Source of the DNA: Pseudomonas sp. PDM16
GTDB taxonomy: Bacteria > Pseudomonadota > Gammaproteobacteria > Pseudomonadales > Pseudomonadaceae
DNA length: 64,000 bases
Direction of reading: 5' to 3'
NCBI RefSeq assembly: GCF_014851865.1
Contig: NZ_JACVAM010000006.1
Span: 214,681-278,680 of the forward strand
Made by a program: the position numbers and the translations under genes
Notes under the pieces: model-generated
The model's database searches: none
Seen by the model: the letters and a program-made list of their open reading frames with translations, nothing else
What the model was told of the DNA's origin: nothing
Shown: in pieces, positions 42,701 to 52,088 of the stretch
Numbering within the stretch: the stretch's first letter is position 1
How the letters are laid out: each line of letters begins with the position of its first letter

Positions 42701-45700
42701 CAGCCATCGCCTGGTGGCTTAGTCAGCCTAGGCCCCAAGCGAAATTTGAGCCATCCGCCGAGGAACTGCGCTTTCTACACAATCTGGCGCGAAAGACTTG
42801 GGCCTTCTTCGACCAATATGTCGGTCCTTTAGACAACTGGTTACCGCCTGACAATATGCAGGAGCAACCGAGCCAGATGGTCGCCCACCGCACCTCTCCC
42901 ACCAACATGGGAATGGCCCTGCTCTCACATCTAGCCGCCTACGATTTCGGCTATCTCAGCGGCGGCCGCCTGTTGGCACGTCTCGATCACTCTCTGAACA
43001 GCATGGCCAGCCTTGAGCGCCATCGCCAGCATTTCTTCAACTGGTACGACACCCAGACTCTCAAGCCTCTTCCACCACACTACGTGTCCACCGTGGACAG
43101 CGGCAATCTGGCCGGATCCTTACTAATCCTGCGCGCAGGCCTGCTGGAGCTGGCAGATCAACCTCTAATAAGCCCGCGTCTATTCAACGGTATAATCGAT
43201 ACCTTAACCGCGTTACGCGAGGCGTTGGCTGATGCCAACTTAGACGAGCATGTCCTACATAAGATGCAGGCCGAGCTGGTTAGCGCACAGACATCAGATC
43301 GGCTCGACTCGGAAGCCATCTGTAACCACCTGCAGCGGCTCCTCAATCACAGTCAGAGACTATACGAGCACCTACAGCCAGCGCGGGGCAGCGAGTGCGA
43401 GCGCTGGCTGCAGGCCTTAGTGGCGCATTGCGAAGATCTGCATGGTGATCTGAGTCAGCTCTACCTGCCGCGCCTTAGCGCCACCGAACAGCCGGGGCCT
43501 ATGACATGGCGCCAGCTGGCGCAACTGGAAAGCACCCAGTGGCCGGTCGCCGATCAAGCTCATATACGCTTGATGCAGCGTTGTGCCAACGAACGCATAG
43601 ACTGCGCCAACCGCCTCGCCCAGCAGGCCGGCGATCTGGCACAAATGGACTTCGGCTTTCTTTACGACGCCCAACGCGACCTGCTCTCTATCGGCTACAA
43701 CGCCGATGAGAATCGCCTGGACGCCGGTTACTACGACTTGCTGGCCTCTGAGGCAAGGCTGACCAGTTTCGTGGCAATCGCCCAAGGCCAATTACCCCAG
43801 GAAGGCTGGTTCACCCTGGGACGCCTGCTCACCAGCAGTGCTGGCGTGCCGGTACTGCTGTCCTGGTCCGGCTCGATGTTTGAATACCTGATGCCCATGC
43901 TGGTGATGCCCAGCTACGCAGGCACCCTGCTCAATCAGACATGTCGCGCCGCCGTGGCCCGACAGATTGAGCACGGCAACCAGTTGGGCCTGCCCTGGGG
44001 GGTATCTGAGTCCGGATACAACACTCAGGATGCCCACTTCAACTACCAGTACCGTGCCTTTGGAGTTCCTGGCTTGGGTCTCAAGCGCGGGCTCGGCGAG
44101 GACACTGTGGTCGCGCCCTACGCCTCAATCATGGCGCTGATGGTCGATCCGCAAGCCGCCTGCCGTAACCTGCAGAGGCTGTCTGCTCAAGGGCTAAGAG
44201 GCCCGTTCGGTCTATATGAGGCGGTTGACTTCACTACTGCACGTCTGCCCCGCGGACAGAGCGCCGCAGTTGTTCATTCGTTCATGGCCCATCATCAGGG
44301 CATGAGTCTGCTGGCGCTGACCCATGTACTGCTGGATCAGCCAATGCAACGGCGCTTCGAGGCCGATCCTCAGTTCCAGGCCACCGCCCTCTTGCTGCAG
44401 GAGCGTATTCCAAAAACCGCTGCCCAATACCTGCACGCAACTTACTCACCAACAGCTGATGCTGCCGCGCGTGTTAGCGAGGCGAAGCTGCGAGTATTCA
44501 CCGATCCCGATCGCCGCCACCCTGCCGTGCAGTTGCTGTCCAACGGACGCTACCACGTCATGATCAGCAGCGCTGGTGGAGGTTACAGCCGCTGTAACGG
44601 TACGGCAGTGACGCGCTGGCAAGAGGATAGCAGCCGAGACCACTGGGGCATGTTTTGCTACCTGCGTGATGTCGATAGTGGCGACTTCTGGTCCGCGGCA
44701 CACCAACCGACGCTGCGTCGCACGGAAAGCTACGAGGCGATATTTACCGAAGCCCGCGCCGAGTTCCGTGTACGCGAGCGCGACTTTGACAGCCATACGG
44801 AGATCGTCGTCTCACCCGAGGATGACATTGAACTGCGACGTCTACATCTTACTAATCGTGCCCGCGTAAGACGCAGCCTGGAGCTAACTAGCTACGCCGA
44901 AGTAGTCCTTGCTCCGGCCATCGCCGACGCTCTACACCCAGCCTTCAGCAAGCTGTTCGTACAGACCGAGCTGGTACCAGAACTACAGGCCATCCTGTGC
45001 TCCCGCCGACCAAGATCGAGCCAGGAGCAAGTGCCATGGATGTGCCATTTGTTGGCAGCCCACGGTACAGATATAGAAGCAATCTCTTACGAAACTGACC
45101 GCGCACGCTTTATCGGCCGTGGCCGCAGCGCAGTCTTTCCAGCAGCTCTGGACATCGGCGTAGATAGTCTCTCCGGCACCGCCGGCTCCGTGCTAGACCC
45201 GATCGTGGCAATTCGCTGTCGCATTACCCTCGAACCTGGTCAAAGCGCCATTGTCGACCTGGTCAGCGGCATCAGTGATAGCCGCGACGGCTGCCTGCAC
45301 CTAGTCAATAAGTATCGCGACCGCCATCTGGCCGACCGCGTGTTTGGTCTGGCTTGGACCCACAGCCAGGTTCTGCTACGTCAGCTGAACGCCTCGCAGG
45401 CTAACGCCCGCCTATTCGAGCAGATGGCAGCCTCGATCATCTATGCCAACGCCGCAATGCGTGCCAACGCCAGCATTATGATGAGCAATCAGCGCAACCA
45501 GTCCGACCTCTGGGGACAGGCGATTTCCGGCGATTTGCCAATTGTCCTAGTGCAGATAGCCGACCCGGCGAACATCGAGTTGGTTCGACAACTGATGCAG
45601 GCCCATGCCTACTGGCGACAAAAAGGCTTGGCTCTAGACTTGGTGATCTGGAACGAGGACCAGATCGGTTACCGCCAGCAACTGCAGGACCAGATCATGG

Positions 45701-48351
45701 CACTGGTCACCTCTGGCAGCGAGGCCAGCCTAATTGATCGCCCAGGCGGTATCTTTGTTCGCCCTGCCCAGCAATTATCCAGCGATGACCGCCTGCTGAT
45801 GCTCGCCGTGTCGCGCCTGGTGCTTAGCGACCGTGACGGCAGCTTGGCCGAACAGGTTCATCGACGGACCGGCGGACCGGCTCTACCTCGCTTCAATCCA
45901 GATCTGATGAGAACCATAAGGCCCCTGCCCGCTGCCGAATCAAACGCTAACACCGATCTGCTACTGGGCAACACCTATGGTGGTTTTAGCACCGATGGCA
46001 GTGAGTATGTAATCCACCTAGCACAAGGTACGAGCACTCCGGCGCCCTGGGCCAATGTTCTGGCCAATCCGCAATTCGGCACGGTGGTCAGCGAAAGCGG
46101 CAGCGCCTACACATGGAGCGAGAACGCCCATGAATACCGTCTGACACCCTGGCATAACGAGCCGGTCAGTGACGCCAGCGACGAGGCGCTGTACCTGCGC
46201 GACGATGACAGCGGCTATTACTGGTCGCCCACTCCTCTACCGTGCCCTGGTCAGGGTAGTTACACCACCCGCCATGGATTCGGTTACAGCATCTTCGAGC
46301 ACGAAGAGGATGGACTCCACAGCAAGCTGTGGGTGTACGTGGCGCTAGATGCCTCGATCAAGTTCTCACGTCTGCAGGTGCACAATCGCTCAGGGCGCGA
46401 GAGGCGCTTATCCGCTACCGGCTATGTGGCATGGGTACTCGGCGACCTTCGCGAGAAGTCGGCTCTGCACATCGTCACCGAACAGGACCCAGTCAGTGGC
46501 GTGCTGTTCGCGCGCAACGCCTACTCCATTGACTTTCCCGGGCGAGTGGCGTTTTTTGATGTCGACTCACCAGCGCGCAGTATCAGTGGTGATCGTACTG
46601 AGTTCCTCGGGCGTAACGGCAACCTGAATGCCCCGGCCGCGCTGTCCAAGCCGCACATGTCGGGCCGTACAGGTAGTGGGCTCGACCCTTGCGCAGTCAT
46701 CCAGGTCGCTTTCGTACTAACCGACGGGGACAGCCACGAAATCGTTTTCCGACTCGGAGCAGGCCGCGATGCCAAGGCTGCTGCGCATTTGGCCCAACGC
46801 TTTCGTGGCAGCAGCGTGGCCAGCAACGCACTGGATGAAGTACGCGCGCATTGGCGCTCGACCCTCGGAGCGGTCCGGGTCAGCACCCCTGAGCCGGCCA
46901 TCGATGTGCTGACCAACGGCTGGTTAATGTACCAAGTGATTGCCAGCCGCTTCTGGGCACGCAGCGGCTATTACCAATCCGGCGGAGCCTACGGCTTCCG
47001 TGACCAGCTACAGGACAGCATGGCAATGATCCACGCCAACCCGGCTGCTAGCCGCCAGCACCTGCTGCTGTGCGCAGCACATCAGTTTTGTGAGGGTGAT
47101 GTACAACACTGGTGGCATCCACCGCTGGACCGCGGCGTGCGCACTGGCTGCTCCGATGACTACCTGTGGCTGCCCCTGGCTACCAGCCGCTATGTACGTA
47201 TCAGCGGTGATCTGGGGGTGCTCGACGAGTTGGTCAGTTATATCGAAGGCAGAGCACTAAACCCCGGTGAAGAGTCCTACTACGACCTACCACAACGCTC
47301 GTCCCATAAGGACAATCTATACCAACACTGCGTGCGCGCCATCGAGCACGGCATGGCCCGAGGCATCCACGGCCTGCCGCTGATCGGCTGCGGCGACTGG
47401 AACGATGGTATGAACCGTGTCGGCGAAAAGGGCCAAGGAGAGAGCGTATGGCTGGGCTTCTTCCTATATATGGTGATGCAGCAGTTCTCCAGTATCGCTC
47501 TTGATCGCGGAGACACAGAGTTTGCCCAACGCTGCACGGATCAGGCAGAAGCATTGCGCCTCAGTCTGGAGGAGCATGGCTGGGACGGCGCATGGTACCG
47601 CCGCGCCTACTTCGACGACGGCACACCGCTAGGCTCGGCAAGCAACGGGGAATGCTGCATCGACTCCATTGCCCAGAGTTGGTCGGTGCTCTCTGGCGCT
47701 GCAGCGCCGCAGCGCCAACACAGCGCCATGGACTCCCTGGATAAGCACTTGGTGCGTCGCGACCTGGGGATGGTGCAACTGCTCAACCCGCCTTTTGACA
47801 TGAGTGCACTCGATCCTGGTTACATCAAAGGCTACGTGCCCGGCGTACGTGAAAATGGTGGCCAGTACACCCACGCCGCCGTGTGGGCGAGCATGGCCTT
47901 CGCCGGTCTCGGCGATAGCGCACGCGCCTGGGATCTGCTGCACCTAATCAACCCGATCAGCCACGGCAGCAAGGAGGCCATCGAGCAGTACAAGGTAGAA
48001 CCCTATGTAGTGTCTGCCGATGTCTACGCGGTGGATCCGCACGCAGGGCGAGGTGGCTGGAGCTGGTACACCGGGGCGGCCGGATGGATGTACCGGCTGA
48101 TCGTCGAATCACTGCTAGGTCTTCAGCGCAGCGCCAACAGTTTGCGCCTTCAACCGGTGCTACCGGCAGGCTGGCCTGGCTTCAGCCTGGACTACCAGTT
48201 CGGCGCCACTCTGTACCGTATAGAGGTCGTGCAACAAGAAGGTACAGCCCCGTCGCTATGGCTGGATGGAGTGCGGATCGATGAGGAACAATGTGCCCTA
48301 GTGGACGATGGCCGCGAACACCGCATTGAACTTTACTGTCAACCGAATTGA
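39766..48351 (+). CDS. ndvB: Giant cyclic beta-1,2-glucan synthase (NdvB/Cgs type)
   Basis: A 2861-residue membrane enzyme, the full length of the Rhizobium/Brucella cyclic glucan synthases. The N-terminal region (to about 410) precedes a membrane pair and a GT84 glycosyltransferase domain (DLVEDLEVRFLANRDTN, LDTDTQLPRDV with the DxD, and KRRHRWIRGDWQLLPWL). Further membrane segments follow (about 830-1010), then a glycoamylase-like region (about 1040-1500) and two glucan phosphorylase-like GH94 halves, the last with CGDWNDGMNRVGEKGQGES. It makes periplasmic cyclic glucan, protecting against low osmolarity. The ATG at 39766 follows AAGGAAACA. Codon use is less GC-rich than the core genes. Confidence 0.93.
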   Translation: MPNIWLRVFSRLRSTPRKFTYEPVLRAELFSAEQMSTHGHQLATQHKLSPRAASSALLVRLDDNEALLVHSCTLLSEVPPTTRRATPAAEWLLDNFYLIEEQIRTARKHLPRGYSRELPRLAEGPSSGLPRVYDIALETISHGDGRVDSESLRRFVASYQSATPLTLGELWAIPIMLRLALIENLRRVASRVMANWDDRNLANDWADRLHETAERDAKSVLLTVADMARSQPPMTSSFVAELARRLQGQSPALILPLTWIEQTLAESGLNIERLVQLDAQQQAAEQVSISNSINSLRKLSAIDWRGFVESMSRVEQALLEDPAQLYLGMDFATRDHYRHVVERLAKHCEHAEETIARTAVDLAGNAGTGPQAHVGFYLLGQGLGDLERCLNARVPLAETWQRLLRRSPLAFFLIPVLTLSILLAWPFLAVAQANGMSGGLLVLLGVPALLMTSCLALGLVNWLVTLTVTPHTLPRLDYSDGIPEQACTLVVVPTLMGSVRDIEDLVEDLEVRFLANRDTNLHFALLTDFMDAPSEVLEQDAILLLLARKQIEALNNKYPSAGAERFYLLHRPRRWNPSEGVWMGHERKRGKLAALNALLRGRGHDEFKLIVGDIAALPQIRYVISLDTDTQLPRDVARQLVGALAHPLNQATFDPTRGKITSGYAILQPRIGISLPSTARSIYAQLFGSEAGVDPYTRAVSDVYQDLFQQGSFIGKGIYAVDAFEQALEGCFPDNWILSHDLIEGCFARSGLLSDVQLYEEHPARYSADCKRRHRWIRGDWQLLPWLLPWTPKLQGGLQRNRLGALAQWKIFDNLRRSLEPAAFLAMLLWGWLGVDQAPLWTLAVLSLVLTQPLLGTLLELLRKPHEISLGQHLRATSHSAALQFGRALLALVWLPFETLLSLDAIARTLWRILITRSHLLQWSPSREVERSSRNDLLDLYQLMWVAPALALVCAAVLLPHPIVLALASPLLLLWLISPAIAWWLSQPRPQAKFEPSAEELRFLHNLARKTWAFFDQYVGPLDNWLPPDNMQEQPSQMVAHRTSPTNMGMALLSHLAAYDFGYLSGGRLLARLDHSLNSMASLERHRQHFFNWYDTQTLKPLPPHYVSTVDSGNLAGSLLILRAGLLELADQPLISPRLFNGIIDTLTALREALADANLDEHVLHKMQAELVSAQTSDRLDSEAICNHLQRLLNHSQRLYEHLQPARGSECERWLQALVAHCEDLHGDLSQLYLPRLSATEQPGPMTWRQLAQLESTQWPVADQAHIRLMQRCANERIDCANRLAQQAGDLAQMDFGFLYDAQRDLLSIGYNADENRLDAGYYDLLASEARLTSFVAIAQGQLPQEGWFTLGRLLTSSAGVPVLLSWSGSMFEYLMPMLVMPSYAGTLLNQTCRAAVARQIEHGNQLGLPWGVSESGYNTQDAHFNYQYRAFGVPGLGLKRGLGEDTVVAPYASIMALMVDPQAACRNLQRLSAQGLRGPFGLYEAVDFTTARLPRGQSAAVVHSFMAHHQGMSLLALTHVLLDQPMQRRFEADPQFQATALLLQERIPKTAAQYLHATYSPTADAAARVSEAKLRVFTDPDRRHPAVQLLSNGRYHVMISSAGGGYSRCNGTAVTRWQEDSSRDHWGMFCYLRDVDSGDFWSAAHQPTLRRTESYEAIFTEARAEFRVRERDFDSHTEIVVSPEDDIELRRLHLTNRARVRRSLELTSYAEVVLAPAIADALHPAFSKLFVQTELVPELQAILCSRRPRSSQEQVPWMCHLLAAHGTDIEAISYETDRARFIGRGRSAVFPAALDIGVDSLSGTAGSVLDPIVAIRCRITLEPGQSAIVDLVSGISDSRDGCLHLVNKYRDRHLADRVFGLAWTHSQVLLRQLNASQANARLFEQMAASIIYANAAMRANASIMMSNQRNQSDLWGQAISGDLPIVLVQIADPANIELVRQLMQAHAYWRQKGLALDLVIWNEDQIGYRQQLQDQIMALVTSGSEASLIDRPGGIFVRPAQQLSSDDRLLMLAVSRLVLSDRDGSLAEQVHRRTGGPALPRFNPDLMRTIRPLPAAESNANTDLLLGNTYGGFSTDGSEYVIHLAQGTSTPAPWANVLANPQFGTVVSESGSAYTWSENAHEYRLTPWHNEPVSDASDEALYLRDDDSGYYWSPTPLPCPGQGSYTTRHGFGYSIFEHEEDGLHSKLWVYVALDASIKFSRLQVHNRSGRERRLSATGYVAWVLGDLREKSALHIVTEQDPVSGVLFARNAYSIDFPGRVAFFDVDSPARSISGDRTEFLGRNGNLNAPAALSKPHMSGRTGSGLDPCAVIQVAFVLTDGDSHEIVFRLGAGRDAKAAAHLAQRFRGSSVASNALDEVRAHWRSTLGAVRVSTPEPAIDVLTNGWLMYQVIASRFWARSGYYQSGGAYGFRDQLQDSMAMIHANPAASRQHLLLCAAHQFCEGDVQHWWHPPLDRGVRTGCSDDYLWLPLATSRYVRISGDLGVLDELVSYIEGRALNPGEESYYDLPQRSSHKDNLYQHCVRAIEHGMARGIHGLPLIGCGDWNDGMNRVGEKGQGESVWLGFFLYMVMQQFSSIALDRGDTEFAQRCTDQAEALRLSLEEHGWDGAWYRRAYFDDGTPLGSASNGECCIDSIAQSWSVLSGAAAPQRQHSAMDSLDKHLVRRDLGMVQLLNPPFDMSALDPGYIKGYVPGVRENGGQYTHAAVWASMAFAGLGDSARAWDLLHLINPISHGSKEAIEQYKVEPYVVSADVYAVDPHAGRGGWSWYTGAAGWMYRLIVESLLGLQRSANSLRLQPVLPAGWPGFSLDYQFGATLYRIEVVQQEGTAPSLWLDGVRIDEEQCALVDDGREHRIELYCQPN

Positions 48352-48488
48352 GCGCGCCCCTTTGGTCAAAGCGGGTTTTGCCAGCACTTATCCCAAGTTC
48401 ATGCAAAAAAGATTTGCCCGCAAGTGAGCATCTCTGCCGGATAGGTTGCGCCGCAGGTAGTGCATCCATGGGTACATGAGCCTGCCAT

Positions 48489-48728
48489 CTACAACCACCT
48501 ACCTACCAAGACGTTGGACGGTTCTCCGCGCCCCGCAACATCAAGTGGGATCTCTATCAGAGATCGCTCATACAAGCTCAGCGAATAGATTTCCCAGGCT
48601 CTGGATTGCTGGCGCATCGCATCAAGTTCAAGAGACGATAGGTATAAAGCTGCTGTCAAGGTAATGACCGCTACCATCACCAGAACTAGCACGACGGTGA
48701 GTGTCATCACGCGGGAGCGACTATTCAT
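48489..48728 (-). CDS. Small membrane protein (79 aa)
   Basis: A 79-residue protein with one strong membrane helix right after a short basic start: MNSRSRVMTLTVVLVLVMVA, then VITLTAALYLSSLELDA. The remaining 45 residues are polar and presumably lie on the outside or in the periplasm. The ribosome site AGGAGCCAATTGT is well placed. No family recognised; single-helix proteins are common in stress modules. Confidence 0.55.
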   Translation of the reverse strand: MNSRSRVMTLTVVLVLVMVAVITLTAALYLSSLELDAMRQQSRAWEIYSLSLYERSLIEIPLDVAGRGEPSNVLVGRWL

Positions 48729-48974
48729 ACAATTGGCTCCTACTAATCCGCGGGCAAAGGCATGCCAGCAGTTGAACAGTTCAGAGCCAGCATTCGTAAC
48801 GGCATTACTGAACCAAGCACAACACTGGCCTGCACGCCCAAACAGCAGACTGGAAGACGCGATGGGTCACGTTAACCGAAAGATATAGCTCAATTAGTTC
48901 GGTTCGATCATCACTCTTCGCTCAGACTGGGAGCCGTGTAAAGGATCAGCATCCAATGGTCTGCTTAGGTCTAG

Positions 48975-49175
48975 CTAGCTATCCATCAGATCGTCTTGTG
49001 GATCGTGAGTAGTCCGCTCTCGTCTCTCACGCGTAATTGCTGGTAGCTCGTCCGGCTCCTCCAGCGGCGGCAGACTGGTGGGGTCATTGCTGCTAGGCAG
49101 CGGGGATCCCGGCTCTGGGACTTGAGGCTGATCGATGAGTTCTCGCGCCTGCTCTGATTCGCTTGACTTGGGCAT
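48975..49175 (-). CDS. Small polar proline-rich protein (66 aa)
   Basis: A 66-residue acidic protein, MPKSSESEQARELIDQPQVP followed by a Pro/Ser-rich region (EPGSPLPSSNDPTSLPPLEE) and a charged end. The ATG follows GGAGAAGACACC. No signal or membrane part; likely disordered. An open frame extends upstream but without a start site as good as this. It is similar in size and composition to the genes at 39137 and 51317. Function unknown. Confidence 0.55.
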   Translation of the reverse strand: MPKSSESEQARELIDQPQVPEPGSPLPSSNDPTSLPPLEEPDELPAITRERRERTTHDPQDDLMDS

Positions 49176-49377
49176 GGTGTCTTCTCCGATGAGGGGCGGG
49201 CACGCACTGAGCGCACCTTGGAAAAGATGGTGACAATAAACAGACTCCCGCGTCCGTTCGCTGGCGCGCATAGACCATGCTTCCAAGCAGCGTTGGCTAT
49301 CGCACAGACTGTCAGACTGAATACAGCCCAAGATGTGAATTCAATACCGGCCTATTTGCCGGCCACTACTGGAGCTA

Positions 49378-49743
49378 ATGATGCAAACGCAAAACCATTT
49401 GCCCAAAGCGGGCAATAGCGATAAGTCAGCCCAACGCACTCCCACCCTCGCGCAGTCTGGAGTATCCCGTGATTTTCATAACTTGCTTGCAGACATCGAG
49501 GATCTGCTCGAAGAGGCTACTTCACTCACCGGCGAAGAACTGATCGAGGCCCGAGACAGGCTCAATACCCGCATAGCGGAAGCCAGAGCTACAGCCCAGG
49601 ATGTGAGCGACAGCGTGGTACAACGAGCACGTCAGACAGCCACAGTGGCTAACGAGTATGTTCATGAGCAACCCTGGAGAGCCCTTGGCACTGGTATCGC
49701 TATCGCATTTCTGCTCGGCTTCGTGATAGCACGGCGTGCTTAG
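49378..49743 (+). CDS. DUF883 (YqjD/ElaB-like) membrane-anchored protein
   Basis: A 121-residue protein with the DUF883 layout: a polar N-terminus, a helical region (DFHNLLADIEDLLEEATSLT, then RTATAQDVSDSVVQRA-like heptads), and a C-terminal membrane anchor EQPWRALGTGIAIAFLLGFV followed by Arg-Arg. E. coli YqjD/ElaB sit in the inner membrane in stationary phase and bind ribosomes. Two ATGs are adjacent; GGAG is nearby. It is a typical component of stationary-phase or stress modules. Confidence 0.85.
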   Translation: MMQTQNHLPKAGNSDKSAQRTPTLAQSGVSRDFHNLLADIEDLLEEATSLTGEELIEARDRLNTRIAEARATAQDVSDSVVQRARQTATVANEYVHEQPWRALGTGIAIAFLLGFVIARRA

Positions 49744-50720
49744 ACTTCTCCGGGGGATGAGTCATGAGCCCCAACGGCAATGCATGCGCGACTCAGCTGT
49801 TACTGATCCGCTGCCTTCAGCCAACTCGCCGTTGTAGCGCAGCAAACGCTTTACTCCAAAGCTGCGCTCCCTTGCTAGCTGCCTGTACTTTGAGATGAAA
49901 GGCAGGCGGCGTGATGGCAACCCAAAACCACCCAGCAACAGAACCGGAAAGAGCTGCATCATGCATGTGCACGGACACCCCCATGTTGGATGGCAAGTGT
50001 TAGAAAGGCCAAAAAATCCAAAGATAAAGTAACCAAAGGATGGCCAGAGCTTCACCAACGGAGCAGAGGGGTTGTAGCCATGTTGTTGCTAGCACCAATC
50101 ACTAACACTCGCTATATCTACAGATGTTGGCAGTCGTTCAGATCGACCATCGAGCATCTCCTAACCTGAGACCTATCCCAGCACTTATGGGCCGCCAAGA
50201 AGCAGCTCATGCCACACTATCAGCACACTGCCTCAGGCTCCCTCCAAGACCTGGTCTTGCGAAAAGCACGCCGTCCCAGCTCACTCGACGAGGTTTGCGT
50301 AGCAAGCATCTGCAAATCATTGCCGTAGGTATCACTGATTCGATGAGGGCCGAATTGCTGACCAGTCGGCATGCAGCACGGATACGTTTTCTGCTCTATG
50401 GGGTGGCGAGTCACCTCCGGTGTGCTGCTGCAGTTGGCTCTATTACTCGTCGCATCGATTCCACTAGAAGCTTGGCTATTGCTGGCCACACGATGATTAT
50501 TGGCTGGGGAAGTCTCTTGGACGTACTGTTTGGTTGCATGGTGGGCTCAGCAGTAATCTGGCCCCCCCCTGAAAAATAACGCCGAAGAAAACGTAATGTT
50601 GATAGCGAAGACAAACAGCGTGCAAGAAACCGCCATCGCGCGACAATTGCTTAAGGCCTGTGCAGATTTTGCATAGACGTCGATAGTCTTGCGGCAACAC
50701 ACTCATAGCAGCAGGCCTGA
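49744..50720. other. Sparse 1-kb region without supported genes
   Basis: Open frames of up to about 150 codons occur on both strands (for example 50124-50579 and 49762-50058), but each lacks a ribosome site and shows unnatural composition, and they overlap each other. No tRNA or terminator is clear. Confidence 0.35.
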
Positions 50721-50879
50721 TCAAATGAGCCCGAGAAAAAGTAGGGCCAGCATGACAATTACCAGTACGCCTAAACTGCCGCTTGGCCAATATCCCCATG
50801 TGCGACTGTAGGGCCAGCTAGGAATGGCGCTCATGAGAAGCGCAGAAAGTAGAATCAGAAGAAGGATGCCAAGGTTCAT
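50721..50879 (-). CDS. DUF3309 family small membrane protein (52 aa)
   Basis: A 52-residue hydrophobic protein, MNLGILLLILLSALLMSAIP, then SWPYSRTWGYWPSG and a second helix with SLGVLVIVMLALLFLGLI. The WGYxPSG turn between two helices is the DUF3309 signature. The ATG at 50879 has AAGGTG upstream. DUF3309 genes commonly sit in Proteobacterial stress islands. Function unknown. Confidence 0.85.
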   Translation of the reverse strand: MNLGILLLILLSALLMSAIPSWPYSRTWGYWPSGSLGVLVIVMLALLFLGLI

Positions 50880-51181
50880 GGTGCGCACCTTGCATTAGCT
50901 TTATGAAGGGATCGGTTAGCAGGAGCCTAACGCGATAACCTCTGCTCACACGTCGCCAAGCATGAACGCATGTAGGTAGCGAATCTGTTCGCAAGCGCAC
51001 GTAAGGATTCCTCACTCTCCGGTACGCGAAAGAACCTACACCTACGAGTACTGGCACATCTTGGTACTCGCCTGACGATTCCCGACGACGCTAAGGAAGA
51101 TTCACACTTTAGCCGAGAGCATGGTAGGCAGAGAGTGTGGTGGCAGGAATGGGGGACTGCCATCTATGCATACTCAATAAA

Positions 51182-51229
51182 GCCATGATCAGCACCGCCG
51201 CCCTGCTGGGAGGCGGTGCTGATCATGGC
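51182..51229. terminator. Perfect 18-bp hairpin, possible terminator or regulatory structure
   Basis: GCCATGATCAGCACCGCC (51182-51199) and its exact complement (51212-51229) with a 12-base loop. Only a weak T tract (GTCTTTC) follows. It lies between the minus-strand genes at 50721 and 51317, so it may terminate the latter's transcript. Confidence 0.5.
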
Positions 51230-51316
51230 ATGGGGTCTTTCAGCGGCCTGTACCCACCGACTCAGTAGACGTTAGCTATCCATATCGATGTTGGGGCTCA
51301 CTGATGCTGAGCAGAC

Positions 51317-51532
51317 TTAGGAATTCTTCGATTTTCCAGCAGAGCCCGGCTCTTCACCTTGGGCAAGTTTCTTCTCTTGTCGCTCGCCCCTAGCAGCAGA
51401 CTGAGGGCCATTCTGTTTCTGCTGACTCTCGTGGGTCCTGTACTGCTGACTATTGCCTGCGTCTTCTTTCTTGGCTTGTCCGGAGTTCCTTTCAGACGGC
51501 TTGGGGCTTCGCGGCTCGTTGGGCTTGTTCAT
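51317..51532 (-). CDS. Small hydrophilic protein (71 aa)
   Basis: A 71-residue very polar protein rich in Lys, Glu, Gln and Ser (NEPRSPKPSERNSGQAKKED, then QQYRTHESQQKQNG). The ATG follows GAGGTCATC, a good ribosome site. Such hydrophilic, glycine- and lysine-bearing proteins resemble the disordered stress proteins of hydrophilin type. No family named. Part of the stress module; function unknown. Confidence 0.55.
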   Translation of the reverse strand: MNKPNEPRSPKPSERNSGQAKKEDAGNSQQYRTHESQQKQNGPQSAARGERQEKKLAQGEEPGSAGKSKNS

Positions 51533-51678
51533 GATGACCTCGGTTGAAGCACGGCACCTGCGATATTGCCGGCACCGGAAGAGGACAATGACAGCTCAGT
51601 TTCCAAAGGTCGGTGCGCTAACGCGCTTAAGACACAGGGGTCTCAATTCTCACTGATGACCAGCAGGGAGTCTGCATA

Positions 51679-51810
51679 TCAAGTGAAGTTGAGTCCCAGC
51701 GCTTCGTCCTGAATGCGGTCACGGCTACCCAAGTCAATACGTGCTGAGCAGATACCGAGCGACAACCACGGCAGCTCATTCAGATCATCGCTCACGAGTG
51801 CACACTTCAC
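51679..51810 (-). CDS. Possible small protein (43 aa)
   Basis: Reading from a GTG at 51810: a 43-residue frame with KCALVSDDLNELPWLSLGIC, then SARIDLGSRDRIQDEALG. The composition is protein-like and the frame could extend 16 codons upstream. No ribosome site. It is a tentative call in an otherwise empty stretch. Confidence 0.3.
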   Translation of the reverse strand: MKCALVSDDLNELPWLSLGICSARIDLGSRDRIQDEALGLNFT

Positions 51811-52088
51811 TACAGGTGCGACACTAGTACCGCGATGGGCACGCGCATGAGGGCAGCTCTAGGGAACGGAACAAGTCTGTCTAGAGCATCTGCCTAGCTG
51901 GCACTCTTGGCTATCGCTCGCGCCCACCCTCACAGGCGGCGTCTTGCACACATTTGCACTGGCAGACTTAAGTGAAGAATAAGCGTAGGTGGTGTAGCGC
52001 ACCGACATCTGCAGAAATCCTCAGAGATACTTGCCTCATTCATCCGCTTGCCAGCCAATTGGGCCTAATGCAGATAGGAGAAGCTCGA

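Noticed and set aside
49762..50058. A 98-codon minus-strand frame after the DUF883 gene
   Set aside because: No good start or ribosome site, and the composition (Cys/Trp/Pro-rich) is not protein-like for this module.
50124..50579. A 151-codon open frame on the plus strand
   Set aside because: No ribosome site, unnatural composition, and overlap with equally long frames on the other strand.
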